NCBI GenBank assembly: GCA_027492205.1 | Contig: JAOZFN010000007.1 | Location: 214,045-278,044 of the forward strand | Source of the DNA: Thermoproteota archaeon | GTDB lineage: Archaea; Korarchaeota; Korarchaeia; Korarchaeales; Korarchaeaceae | Direction of reading: 5' to 3' | DNA: 64,000 nucleotides | Shown here: piece after piece, positions 8,601 through 16,717 of the stretch | Numbering within the stretch: the stretch's first letter is position 1 | Layout: each line of letters begins with the position of its first letter | The notes under the pieces: model-generated | What the model was told of the DNA's origin: nothing | What the model saw: only the letters and a program-made list of their open reading frames with translations | Databases searched by the model: none | Made by a program: the position numbers and the translations under genes

Positions 8601-10012
8601 GCCTCTTTAGGAGCCTGGTCGCCAGCATAAACCGAGTAATACCGGAGGTGGAGAAGCCCAAGCAGAGGCCGAGCCTCAAGGAGAGGCTGGGGTGGACAGC
8701 CGTCGTCCTGTTCATCTATTACATACTAACCGAGATTCCGATATACGGCGTCCAGACTCCCGCGACCGACATTCTGAGCGAGTTCCGGGTGATATTCGCT
8801 GGAGCCTCGGGCAGCATTGTGGAGCTCGGCATAGGCCCGGTGGTGACCGCGGGTATAGTGCTCGAGCTGCTCGTGGGCAGTAGAATCGTTCCGCTAGACC
8901 TCACGGATCCCGAGAACAGGATCTACTTCCAGCAGGCCCAGAGAGTTGCGGCACTCGCGTTCATCTTCCTGGAGAACGCGGCTTACGTCATGGGTGGGAG
9001 GTACGGGGCCGTCCCGGCCGAGGTCCCCTGGAACATGGCCGCCGTTGTGATAGGTCAGCTGGCCCTGGGCAGCTTCCTTCTGATGATGTTAGACGACTTG
9101 GTGAGCAAGTGGGGCATCGGGAGCGGTATAAGCCTCTTCATCCTTGCGGGGGTTGCTCAGAGGGTGATCTGGGGCGCCTTCTCACCGATCAAGTACCAAG
9201 ACAGGGTGGTGGGCGCCATTCCCGCGCTCATAGAGGAGGGCATCGACGCCTTCTACAGGGGAGGCGCCTTGCCGGACATGGCAGGGCTCATAGCCACGAT
9301 CATAGTGTTCCTAGTCGTCGTCTGGGCTTATGAGGTCCGGGTGGAGGTTCCAATAGCCTTCTCCAGGGTCGGCGGTCAGAGGATGAGGTACCCGCTGAGG
9401 CTGCTCTACGTCAGCAACATACCCATCATCTTCACCCAGGCCCTGTTTGGAGACGTCAGGATTGTGTCCTCAATCCTCTGGAACAAGTTCTCCACGTCGA
9501 GCAATGAAATCGTGCGGACTCTGGTCTCGCTCCTGGGAGAGTATCAAGTCAGCCCGGTCAGCGGGCAGACCATCCCGGTCGGCGGACTGATGTACTACAT
9601 GACGCCACCGAATGGACCCGGCGCCGTGGCGGCCTATCCGGGTAAGGCCCTGGCCTACCTGGGGCTGTACATCCTGCTGTCGGTCGTGTTCGCAAAGGTG
9701 TGGGTGATTACCTCAGGCATGGACGCCGAGAGCGTGGCCCGCCAGTTCGTCGCCCAGGGGATGGTGGTCCCGGGAAGGAGGTCGAGTCCTAGGGTGCTCG
9801 CCGAGACGATAAAGGGGTACATCGAAGCCGTCACCCTGCTGGGAGGCGCCCTGGTCGGCGCCCTCGCCGCTCTGGCCGACTTCAGCGGAGCCATAGGGAC
9901 TGGCAGCGGCATACTCCTAGCCGTCACGATAACGGCGTCCTTCTATGAGGTCATCGCCAAGGAGAGGGCCCTAGAGCTTTACCCGAGGCTCGCCAGGTTC
10001 CTGGGAGCGTGA
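8597..10012 (+). CDS. secY: Preprotein translocase subunit SecY
   Basis: Central channel subunit of the Sec translocon, 471 residues, about ten membrane segments. Recognised by the plug/TM2 region with GIGPVVTAGIVLELLVGS, WGIGSGISLFILAGV, and the cytosolic loop RVGGQRMRYPLRLLYVSNIP. A stretch rich in hydrophilic residues around 305-345 is the extracytoplasmic loop. Overlaps the uL15 stop (GTGA). Confidence 0.97.
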   Translation: MSLFRSLVASINRVIPEVEKPKQRPSLKERLGWTAVVLFIYYILTEIPIYGVQTPATDILSEFRVIFAGASGSIVELGIGPVVTAGIVLELLVGSRIVPLDLTDPENRIYFQQAQRVAALAFIFLENAAYVMGGRYGAVPAEVPWNMAAVVIGQLALGSFLLMMLDDLVSKWGIGSGISLFILAGVAQRVIWGAFSPIKYQDRVVGAIPALIEEGIDAFYRGGALPDMAGLIATIIVFLVVVWAYEVRVEVPIAFSRVGGQRMRYPLRLLYVSNIPIIFTQALFGDVRIVSSILWNKFSTSSNEIVRTLVSLLGEYQVSPVSGQTIPVGGLMYYMTPPNGPGAVAAYPGKALAYLGLYILLSVVFAKVWVITSGMDAESVARQFVAQGMVVPGRRSSPRVLAETIKGYIEAVTLLGGALVGALAALADFSGAIGTGSGILLAVTITASFYEVIAKERALELYPRLARFLGA

Positions 10013-10025
10013 GGTGAAAGGGGGG

Positions 10026-10532
10026 ATGTTCGAGAGCCTCATGGACAAGCTCGCCTTCCCCCCCTACTCAATCCTCTTTATCGTAGGGATCTCCTTCGTC
10101 ATCTCGGTCATCACGACGCTGGTGAGCAAGAAGACCATCGACTACGACAAGATGAGGTACTACCGCAGAGTCGTGTCCGAGTACACGAAGCTGCAGCGAG
10201 AATACGCGCTCTCTGGGGGTGACAAGAGGTTGGCCAAGAAGCTGGAGAAAATGAAGCCAGCGTACTCGGAGGCTCAGGCAGAGATGACGAAGATGAGCAT
10301 GAAGCCCATGGTGTACACCACCGTACCGCTCTTCGCGATATTCTGGGTGCTCAGGGGGTTCTACTATGAAATCCCCATCGTGAAGCTTCCCTTCGGAATT
10401 CCGATGATGGATCTGCTGCGGAGGGGGAGCTCTTTCGCCCCCGACGTGATCGGGTACGTCGGCCTCTACTTCCTGTCAAGCTTCATGTTCTCCATGATAC
10501 TCCAGCGGCTCCTCGGAATATCGCTCGACTAG
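10026..10532 (+). CDS. DUF106 / EMC3-TMCO1-type membrane protein insertase homologue
   Basis: Archaeal Oxa1-superfamily protein of 168 residues with three predicted membrane segments and a charged coiled-coil hairpin (residues about 35-80) between the first two. It probably helps insert membrane proteins together with SecY, its upstream neighbour. ATG 10026 is preferred because GAGGTG at 10011-10016 is nine bases upstream; GTG 10014 is the alternative. In many archaea adk lies between secY and this gene; here it does not. Confidence 0.85.
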   Translation: MFESLMDKLAFPPYSILFIVGISFVISVITTLVSKKTIDYDKMRYYRRVVSEYTKLQREYALSGGDKRLAKKLEKMKPAYSEAQAEMTKMSMKPMVYTTVPLFAIFWVLRGFYYEIPIVKLPFGIPMMDLLRRGSSFAPDVIGYVGLYFLSSFMFSMILQRLLGISLD

Positions 10533-10641
10533 GAGCAGAGGGACGGACCGGCCGACGGCTTGGGGGGCGGTCTCTACACTACCTCTAGGAGGGGGCCTCG
10601 AAAGCCTATGCTAGGGGGTGGATCGGCGGAAGCGATGCGCG

Positions 10642-10675
10642 GGGAGACGCCGGTGCAAGAGGGGCCGCGTCTCCC
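10642..10675 (+). other. Perfect 9-bp stem-loop before eL34
   Basis: GGGAGACGC (10642-10650) and GCGTCTCCC (10667-10675) form a perfect stem with a 16-base loop in the 205-base gap after the DUF106 gene. There is no U-run after it. It could be a terminator-like structure, a processing signal or part of a small RNA; the eL34 TATA box lies just downstream. The rest of the gap holds only a 27-codon open frame (from ATG 10610) with no recognisable features. Confidence 0.35.
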
Positions 10676-10685
10676 GAAACCCAAT

Positions 10686-10696
10686 CCTTAAATATC
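10686..10696 (+). promoter_or_regulatory. TATA box for the eL34-eL14-cbf5 transcript
   Basis: CCTTAAATATC lies about 45 bases before the eL34 ATG in an otherwise GC-rich gap. Expected transcription start is near 10717, leaving a short leader with GGCGGAGGG before the ATG. Confidence 0.5.
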
Positions 10697-10737
10697 CCCA
10701 AAGGACAGCCCTTAGGATCCCGGCGGAGGGCTGAGGA

Positions 10738-11052
10738 ATGCCTGAGGATCCATTCGGGCCCAGAAGAGGCTCAAAGAAGAGAAGAGTCGCCGTGAGAACT
10801 CCGGGAGGGAGGACCGTCTACCACTACAGGCACAAGATCCACGGGAGGGCCAGGTGCGCCCTCTGCGGGAGGCCCCTGACCGGGACCCGGACGGGGCCTA
10901 GATCTGTGATGGCGAAGCTGGCCAAGAGTGAGAAGAGGCCCAACAGACCGTACGGCGGATACCTATGCTCCAAGTGCCTGAGAGAGCTCATGGTGACTCG
11001 CGCGATAAGCCTCGGCTGGGCCAGGTTATCCCCCGCCGGGGGTCTCGCCTGA
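10738..11052 (+). CDS. rpl34e: Ribosomal protein eL34
   Basis: Large-subunit protein eL34, 104 residues, with RTPGGRTVYHYR and the zinc-site cysteines CALCG and CSKC. The tail after residue 90 is short and unconserved. ATG start with GGCGGAGGG upstream. In many archaea cmk follows; here eL14 follows after 51 bases. Confidence 0.94.
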   Translation: MPEDPFGPRRGSKKRRVAVRTPGGRTVYHYRHKIHGRARCALCGRPLTGTRTGPRSVMAKLAKSEKRPNRPYGGYLCSKCLRELMVTRAISLGWARLSPAGGLA

Positions 11053-11103
11053 GGCCCGCGCCGATGGGGGCGAGATCTGAAGCCTCGCGAGAGGTGACGG
11101 GTT

Positions 11104-11388
11104 ATGGGAGTTATCGAGGTTGGCAGGCTCTGTGTGAAGGTGGCTGGCCGTGAGGCTGGTAGGAAGTGCGTCGTCGTCCGGATCATAGACAAGAACTTCG
11201 TGGAGATCACGGGACCGAAAGAGCTGACGGGCGTGCGGCGCAGGAGGGCGAACGTCAAGCACCTCGTCCCGCTGCCCGTCAAGATCGACATCTCCGAGGG
11301 GGCTGACGACAGCGAGGTGCTCGAGGCCCTCAAGGCCACCGCCATCTACGAGGAGCTGGCGCAGGCTCGGGGAGGAGGGGGCTCTTGA
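11104..11388 (+). CDS. rpl14e: Ribosomal protein eL14
   Basis: Large-subunit protein eL14, 94 residues, a KOW-type SH3-like protein. Seen are EVGRLCVKVAGREAGRKCV, VEITGPKELTGVRRRRANV and the LEALK tail. ATG start with GAGAGGTG upstream. Its TGA overlaps the TTG start of cbf5 (TTGA), indicating translational coupling. Confidence 0.92.
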   Translation: MGVIEVGRLCVKVAGREAGRKCVVVRIIDKNFVEITGPKELTGVRRRRANVKHLVPLPVKIDISEGADDSEVLEALKATAIYEELAQARGGGGS

Positions 11389-12404
11389 TCTGCCCCCCCG
11401 GGGAGCCGGAGCCCGGGCGACTCCTCGTCAAGGAGGAGGCGGAGCCCGGACCCTACGGCTACCGACCCCGGGAGAGGCCCATCGACATGTACCTGGACTA
11501 CGGGGCCATCAACCTTGACAAGCCGTCTGGGCCGACGTCACACGAGGTCACTAAGTGGGTGAGGACCATCCTGGGGTTCCCGGGCAGGGTGGGGCACTGC
11601 GGGACCCTAGAGGCCGGTTGAGGCCGGGGAGACCCCAAGGTCACTGGCGTGCTTCCCATCCTGCTTGGGAAGGCCACCAGGCTCAGCAGAGTCGTCACCA
11701 GGGCTGGGAAGGAGTACGTCGGTGTGCTCTACCTGCACGGCGAGGTGGGGGACGAGGAACTCCGTAGGGCGCTGGAGATGTTCACGGGACCGATCTATCA
11801 GAGGCCCCCCGTCAAGGCGGCCGTCGCGAGGGACCTCAGGGTGAGGAGGGTCTGCGAGCTCGAGCTCTTAGAGCGGGAGGGAAGGTACGTCCTCCTCAGG
11901 GCGGTCGTCGAGGCGGGAACCTACATCAGGAGGCTCTTCTACGACATAGGGGAGGTCCTGGGCGTTGGGGGTAGCATGCGAGAACTCCGGAGGGTCAGAT
12001 CCGGGCCCATGCACGAGAGGGACTCGGTCACCCTCCAAGAACTCGAGGAGGCGTCGAGGGCTTGGCTAGAGGGGGACGAGGGACCTCTCAGAAGGGTGAT
12101 CCGGCCCATCGAGGAGGTTTTGAACTACGTTCCGAGGATCGTGGTCAAGGATACGGCCGTGGCGGCCATAACCCACGGCGACGCCGTCAAGGTGCCCGGA
12201 GTCGTCGCCGTCAGCGAGGGCCTGAGGAGGGGGAGGTTGGCCCTCGCCGTCACCCTCAAGGGTGAGATCATAGCGCTCGTGCGGCCCCTGATGGAGTCCT
12301 CGGAGATCCTGGAGGCCGACAGGGGGATCGCGGCCGAACTCGAGAGGGTGGTCATGCCGAGGGATCTCTACCCGCCCACTTGGAGGGGACGCAAATCGTT
12401 ATAA
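11385..12404 (+). CDS. cbf5: Cbf5 tRNA/rRNA pseudouridine synthase, interrupted by a probable 21-nt intron
   Basis: Catalytic subunit of H/ACA RNPs, also makes tRNA Psi55 (332 residues after removing 21 nt). N-terminal part runs LDKPSGPTSHEV to GHCGTL, and resumes as DPKVTGVLPILLGKAT, followed by GKEYVGVLYLHGEV and the C-terminal PUA domain with KDTAVAAITHGDAV. Between L (CTA 11607-11609) and the catalytic D (GAC 11631-11633) are 21 extra bases with an in-frame TGA at 11619. Removing exactly these restores the family motif GTLDPKVTG. Archaeal cbf5 is the best known protein gene with BHB introns. Alternatives are a frameless pseudogene or an assembly error. TTG start overlaps the eL14 stop. 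Confidence 0.9.
11610..11630 (+). other. Probable archaeal mini-intron in cbf5
   Basis: Twenty-one bases containing TGA split the codons for the catalytic Leu-Asp pair. Because AGA flanks both ends, four junctions give the same spliced product. A relaxed bulge-helix-bulge can be drawn: GACC (11603-11606) pairs with GGTC (11639-11642), GAGG (11610-11613) with CCCC (11633-11636, one A-C mismatch), and CC/GG inside, leaving CUA and AGA as bulges. The segment also holds two copies of GAGGCCGG ten bases apart. Not a textbook BHB, so moderate confidence. Confidence 0.55.
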
Positions 12405-12406
12405 CC
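12397..12406 (+). promoter_or_regulatory. TATA box of the tRNA-Ser/tRNA-Val unit
   Basis: CGTTATAACC overlaps the cbf5 stop codon and sits about 28 bases before the first base of tRNA-Ser, the expected distance for an archaeal promoter without leader. Confidence 0.5.
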
Positions 12407-12429
12407 GAGGTTAAAGAGATGCGCGGGGT

Positions 12430-12517
12430 GCCGGGGTGCCCTAGCCCGGTAGGGGGCGGGCCTGGAGAGCCCGTGGCCCATTGGGCCGCGTGGGTTCAAA
12501 TCCCACCCCCGGCGCCA
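12430..12517 (+). tRNA. tRNA-Ser (anticodon GGA)
   Basis: Class II tRNA of 88 bases including encoded CCA. Acceptor GCCGGGG pairs with CCCCGGC, discriminator G, CCA at 12515-12517. The anticodon arm is CGGGC-CTGGAGA-GCCCG giving anticodon GGA. The long variable arm (GGCCC-ATT-GGGCC) is typical for serine. The T arm GTGGG-TTCAAAT-CCCAC is perfect. No intron. Confidence 0.96.
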
Positions 12518-12527
12518 CTTCCCTCGT

Positions 12528-12603
12528 GGGCCGGTGGTCTAGCGGCCATGACGCCGCCCTTACGAGGCGGAGGTCGTGGGTTCGAGTCCCACCCGGCCCA
12601 CCA
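12528..12603 (+). tRNA. tRNA-Val (anticodon TAC)
   Basis: Acceptor GGGCCGG pairs with CCGGCCC, discriminator A and encoded CCA at 12601-12603. Anticodon arm CCGCC-CTTACGA-GGCGG gives TAC. T arm GTGGG-TTCGAGT-CCCAC. It begins ten bases after tRNA-Ser and is probably transcribed with it. Confidence 0.96.
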
Positions 12604-12627
12604 CAGCTGCTTTGGGTGCGCTAGCAA

Positions 12628-14175
12628 ATGCCGCGCGGGGTCCTAGAGGAGGGCGGCTTCTACGACAGAGATCCCAGAGACTACGGTCTCAGGGTGGCCG
12701 TCGTCTACCCGGGACCCTACGAGGCCGCCGTGAACTCGCTCGGTCACCAGATCGTCTACTACCTAGCTAACTCCGTGCCCGGGGTGATGGCCGAGAGGTT
12801 CACGTCGGACTCGGTGGGCTCGGTGGAGAGCGGGTTGAATTTAAGGGAGTTCAACGTGATCATGGCATCTCTGCACTTCGAGGGGCAGGTTCACACGCTC
12901 CTGTCCATGCTGAGGGAGGCGGGAATTCCCCTCCGCCGGGAGGGGAGAGACACGCCGGTGGTGGTGGGCGGCCCCGTGACCGCCAACCCGCTGCCCCTGG
13001 AGGGCTTTGCGGACGCCGTGGCTGTGGGAGACGGGGAGGAAACCGTCCAGGAGATTCTCCGGATCCTGCTCGAGGGCGGTGGGGTGGAGGGCCTGGGCTC
13101 CGTGGAGGGAGTCTACACTCCCGGCGGACGCGCCAGGTTCAGGCGATCTCCCCTCACCTACCTGCCCGAGGGGCAGATCAGGGCCAGGCTCCCCGACGGC
13201 AAACAGAACCCCTTTCTACTCGAACTATCCAGGGGGTGCTCTCACGGCTGCAGGTTCTGCCTCCTTGGGTGGACCCAGAGGCCGCGGAGGGATAGGCCCC
13301 TCGGCCAATTGATGAGTCAAGTAGAGCTGGCCAGGGAGCTCGGGTTTCGGAAGGTCTACATAATAGGAAGCGACGTCCTCGGACACCCCAAGGCGCTCGA
13401 CATCCTCCAGAGGGTGATTGATGAGGGGCTCGGGCTCTCGCTGCCCTCTCTCAGGGCCGACATGGTGACCGCGGAGATGGCCGAGGTTCTGAGGGCCTCG
13501 GGCTTGAGAAAGGTGTCCCTCGCTCCGGAGACGGGGAGCCCCAGGCTCGCGGCCGTCATCAACAAGCGGTCCGTTCTGGAGGAGATCCTGGAGGCCTCCG
13601 AGCTGCTGAAGGCGGCTGGGATTCGGGAGCTCAAACTCTACCTGATGGTCGGCCTCCCAGGGGAGGCGAAGGAGGATCTGAGCGCCACGGCAGAGCTGGC
13701 CCGACTCGTTAAGTCCGCCGGCGTGAGGGTCGAGCTATCCGTGAGTCAGTTTGTGCCGAAGCCCCACACTCCTTTCCAGCTGGCACCCATGGCGCGGCCA
13801 GACATCTACCGGAGCGGGGTCAGGTACCTCAGGGCGAGGGCCGGGGTCAGGGTTAAGGCCGTCCACCCGGGCCGGGCCGCCCTTCAGGGTCTCGTCTCCC
13901 TCGCCCCCCGGGGGTCTGGCGCGGCCGTACTGGAGGCTGCGGAGGGACCTTACAGGCTATCGAACTACTTCCGCGCGTTCGCCAGGTGGGGGCTCGATCC
14001 AGAGCGCATCTTGTACGGCTCGCGGGACGCCCCGTGGAGAGATGTTGTGGACACAGGCGTAAGGGACGAGGCTCTCCAAGCCGAGTCGGAGAGGGCCGAG
14101 GCGGGCGTCACCACCCCAAGCTGCGACGAGCTATGCTGGGGGTGTGGAGTGTGCCCCCTGAGTCCTCACCCTTAA
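12628..14175 (+). CDS. Radical SAM protein with B12-binding-like N-terminal domain
   Basis: 515-residue COG1032-type radical SAM enzyme of unknown substrate. Residues about 20-150 look like a cobalamin-binding Rossmann domain (RVAVVYPGPYEAAVNSLG; VVGGPVTANPLPLEGFADAV). The [4Fe-4S]-SAM motif is CSHGCRFC near residue 210, followed by the barrel (KVYIIGSDVLGHP; KVSLAPETGS; LYLMVGLPGE). The C-terminus carries a second cysteine set, CDELCWGCGVC, which could bind another cluster. ATG 25 bases after tRNA-Val. Confidence 0.85.
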   Translation: MPRGVLEEGGFYDRDPRDYGLRVAVVYPGPYEAAVNSLGHQIVYYLANSVPGVMAERFTSDSVGSVESGLNLREFNVIMASLHFEGQVHTLLSMLREAGIPLRREGRDTPVVVGGPVTANPLPLEGFADAVAVGDGEETVQEILRILLEGGGVEGLGSVEGVYTPGGRARFRRSPLTYLPEGQIRARLPDGKQNPFLLELSRGCSHGCRFCLLGWTQRPRRDRPLGQLMSQVELARELGFRKVYIIGSDVLGHPKALDILQRVIDEGLGLSLPSLRADMVTAEMAEVLRASGLRKVSLAPETGSPRLAAVINKRSVLEEILEASELLKAAGIRELKLYLMVGLPGEAKEDLSATAELARLVKSAGVRVELSVSQFVPKPHTPFQLAPMARPDIYRSGVRYLRARAGVRVKAVHPGRAALQGLVSLAPRGSGAAVLEAAEGPYRLSNYFRAFARWGLDPERILYGSRDAPWRDVVDTGVRDEALQAESERAEAGVTTPSCDELCWGCGVCPLSPHP

Positions 14176-14179
14176 TATG
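14171..14179 (+). promoter_or_regulatory. TATA box before the small alpha/beta protein gene
   Basis: CTTAATATG overlaps the stop codon of the radical SAM gene and lies 35 bases before the ATG at 14211. Confidence 0.4.
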
Positions 14180-14210
14180 AAGGGCTGTCAGCCCCGCTGG
14201 GTTGGAGACC

Positions 14211-14489
14211 ATGCCCACCTACGTCTACATAGTCTTCTACAAGCTCAAGGAGATGTCGGACGAGGAGGAGGAGAGGGCCAGGCGCGAGTGGGAGGAGATG
14301 ATGGCAGACTGGCCCCCTGAGGTGAGGCTGCTGGGCGTGTACGACCACGCCTGGGGGACCTCGTACAACGGCTTCCTGATGCTTGAGTGCGACAGCATGG
14401 ACGCCTACGTCAGGTTCTGGAGGTGGTTCCGCGACAAGGTCAGGTGGTACGTCGTGGAGACCCGAACAGTGATCGCGACGAAGAGATGA
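14211..14489 (+). CDS. Small hypothetical protein, possible dimeric alpha/beta-barrel fold
   Basis: 92 residues, not assigned to a family. The order beta (TYVYIVFYKL), charged helix, beta (VRLLGVYDHA), beta (YNGFLMLEC), helix (DAYVRFWRWFRD), beta (YVVETRTVIA) resembles ferredoxin-like dimeric alpha/beta-barrel proteins. ATG 14211 is chosen; a TTG at 14202 would add three residues. Its 3' end overlaps the convergent truA gene by about 50 bases. Confidence 0.65.
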   Translation: MPTYVYIVFYKLKEMSDEEEERARREWEEMMADWPPEVRLLGVYDHAWGTSYNGFLMLECDSMDAYVRFWRWFRDKVRWYVVETRTVIATKR

Positions 14490-15237
14490 TCGCGTCCACA
14501 TCTGGGACCCCCTGAGCCAAAGAGAGGAGGATCGCTTGACCTGCCCAAGCCGCCGCAAACTTGGATAACCTATCGGCCATCTTGCGCAGCTGACTCAAAT
14601 CCACCTTGAAGCGCGCCCCCTCGCACTCCGTTCTCAGGAGAAGGAGCCCGCCAGCCGGTGCGGGTCGCACGATCCTTCGGCCGCGCACGGAAAGCTCCAG
14701 CGCGAAGCCGACGATTCGCCTGATCATCTCCCAGCAGAATCTCTCCCCTCGGAAGATCAGAGCCCTAGAGAGTGGAAAGAGGTCCAGCAGGCCAATCTCC
14801 GGGAAGGGGGCGTCGCCCTGCCTGCAGAAGGCGCCCCCTCCCATTGATCTTGCCTCCCCAAGGGCCTGGACCAGTGAGCCTTTTGACGGGACTAGCAGGC
14901 TCGGCGAGGAGTACAAGTACACCTTCTCCAGGCACCTCAGGTCGCCTGGTCCGCTCAGGCTGCCCAGAGCCCAAGCAGACAAGTCTTCGGGGAGCCGATC
15001 GTTCAGCCTGCCTAGGATCGGGTCGCTGGCCGCCCTGAAGACGACCACGTTGTCGAGCGCCGACGCTCCCCTGTCGGTCCTGCTGGTGACCCTTATTCCA
15101 CCACGCGGGTCCAGGTACCCCAAGTCGAGAAGTGCGTCCTCGAGCTCACTCTGCACCGTCCTCAGACCTGGCTGTTTCGTGAAACCGAAGAACCCCGCGC
15201 CCAGGTAGGCTATCCGGAGCGCGACCCAGCCGGTCAC
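14440..15237 (-). CDS. truA: tRNA pseudouridine synthase TruA
   Basis: Makes pseudouridine at positions 38-40 of tRNA anticodon arms. The N-terminal ALRIAYLGAGFFGF, the catalytic motif RTDRGASALDN (Asp nucleophile) and the ERFCWEMIRRIVG segment identify it. GTG 15237 is preferred as start (265 residues): a TATA-like ATATTAT at 15266-15274 on this strand is about 30 bases upstream. ATG 15264 would overlap the start of the divergent CCA-adding enzyme gene. The last ~30 residues are poorly conserved. Confidence 0.85.
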   Translation of the reverse strand: MTGWVALRIAYLGAGFFGFTKQPGLRTVQSELEDALLDLGYLDPRGGIRVTSRTDRGASALDNVVVFRAASDPILGRLNDRLPEDLSAWALGSLSGPGDLRCLEKVYLYSSPSLLVPSKGSLVQALGEARSMGGGAFCRQGDAPFPEIGLLDLFPLSRALIFRGERFCWEMIRRIVGFALELSVRGRRIVRPAPAGGLLLLRTECEGARFKVDLSQLRKMADRLSKFAAAWAGQAILLSLAQGVPDVDAIISSSRSLFGSPRRTT

Positions 15238-15262
15238 CCTGACCCGCCGTCCCGTGGGGAGC

Positions 15263-16717
15263 ATGGATAATATTGCCGCGGGCGTGTATCGCGGCGACCC
15301 CGTCTTGAGCCCCGAGTCCGCGCTGAGGGAACTCGTGGAGGGGATGAAGGAGGAGCTGAGACCAACCCCCTCGGAGAGGGGGCGGGTCAGGGGGGCCATA
15401 AGTGAGTCAGTCGCGAGGTTAAGATCCGCCCTGCGGGATCTGGGCATCCCTGCGGAGCCGGTTCCTGTTGGCTCGGCCGTCAGGGACACCTGGCTCCCGG
15501 GCAAGGCGGACATCGACGTATTCCTCCTCTTTCCACTGGACTACCCCTACGAGGGGCTGGGGCCGGCGGCGCTGGCCGCGGCGGAGAGGGCCTTCGGGGA
15601 GTACCGCGTCCGGTATGCCAGTCACCCCTACGCCGTGGTGACCTTTAGAGGGTTCGAGATCGACGTGGTTCCTGCGTACGCCGTCTCTAGCTACGAGGAG
15701 ATCAGGTCCCCCGTGGACAGAACCGTTCTCCACAACAGGTTCCTCCAGAGGAAGCTCAACGATCGGCTACGGGACGAGATAAGGGTCCTTAAGGCGTTTA
15801 TGAGGGGCATAGAGGCGTACGGAGCGGAGCTGGCCATCTCGGGGTTCAGCGGATATCTGACGGAACTCCTGATACTGGCGTACGGCTCTTTCACCAGCCT
15901 GGTGGATGAGGCGGCCGGCTGGGGTTCGCGGGTCGTGCTGGCCCTGGAGGGGGGCGTGCCTGAATGGGTCAGGGAGTCCACGGACCCTCTGATAGTGATA
16001 GACCCGGTGGACCCAAGGAGGAACGTGGCCTCCGCCGTAAGCGAGACGCAGTTCAATAGGTTCAAGGCAGCGTGCAGGGCCCTCTTGAGGAGTCCGAGTA
16101 GAGAGTTCTTCGTGGAGAAGGGCCTGCCTCCGGTCGGCCTAGAGGATGTGAGGGGCGAGCTGAATCGGAGGGGCACTCACCTCCTCCTGATCCTCTTCGA
16201 CGGGCTTAGGGAAGCGCCGGACACCCTTTGGTCGCAGGCCATATCGGGGGCTCGGAGGCTCATGAGGTCCCTCGACGAGTGCGGATTCCTGCCTATCCAA
16301 GCAAAGGGGTGGACAGACGAGGAGGGGAGGGTGGCCCTGATAGCCGAGGTTGAGAGGACGGAGCTTTCGAGGATCGTCCGCAGGGTTGGGCCAGAGGTGG
16401 GTGGTCCTGGCGAGGGGGACTTCCTGGAGAAGCACCTGGGGGCGAGGGACACCCTCGGTGGTCCCTTCATCGAGGGATCTAGGTGGGTGGCTTACAAGCT
16501 CAGGAGTCCCGGCGACATCTGGGAGTTCACCAAGGAATTTCTGGGAGAGAGGGGGCCCCTCCCGAAGATCCTCAGGGCCTCGGCCAGGCGCGCCCGAGTG
16601 CTGACCGAGGCCGACCCGGAGTTCCCGGCGTGGGGGGACCTGCTCCCCGTCATCTGGGAGATGCTTCTCAGGCGCAGGGACTTCTTTGCCCGCTACCTAG
16701 CCTCTCCTGAAGGCTGA
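15263..16717 (+). CDS. cca: CCA-adding enzyme (archaeal class I tRNA nucleotidyltransferase)
   Basis: Adds or repairs the 3' CCA of tRNAs without a template. The nucleotidyltransferase core is visible as VGSAVRDTWLPGKADIDVFLLF, with the two metal-binding aspartates of DIDVF and a third in FEIDVVPAY. The central domain includes ISGFSGYLTELLILAYGSF, and the rest is the archaeal tail domain. 484 residues, normal size. ATG 15263 chosen; the 3' end overlaps the convergent enolase gene by 21 bases. The tRNA genes in this window encode CCA, so its main role here may be repair. Confidence 0.93.
   Translation: MDNIAAGVYRGDPVLSPESALRELVEGMKEELRPTPSERGRVRGAISESVARLRSALRDLGIPAEPVPVGSAVRDTWLPGKADIDVFLLFPLDYPYEGLGPAALAAAERAFGEYRVRYASHPYAVVTFRGFEIDVVPAYAVSSYEEIRSPVDRTVLHNRFLQRKLNDRLRDEIRVLKAFMRGIEAYGAELAISGFSGYLTELLILAYGSFTSLVDEAAGWGSRVVLALEGGVPEWVRESTDPLIVIDPVDPRRNVASAVSETQFNRFKAACRALLRSPSREFFVEKGLPPVGLEDVRGELNRRGTHLLLILFDGLREAPDTLWSQAISGARRLMRSLDECGFLPIQAKGWTDEEGRVALIAEVERTELSRIVRRVGPEVGGPGEGDFLEKHLGARDTLGGPFIEGSRWVAYKLRSPGDIWEFTKEFLGERGPLPKILRASARRARVLTEADPEFPAWGDLLPVIWEMLLRRRDFFARYLASPEG

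Noticed and set aside
11619-11621. TGA in cbf5 as a selenocysteine codon
   Set aside because: Cbf5 has no selenocysteine at this site, and reading through would place seven extra residues in the catalytic loop; exact removal of 21 nt explains it better.
12380-12646. Open frame across the two tRNA genes
   Set aside because: It lies over two perfect tRNAs and has no protein features.
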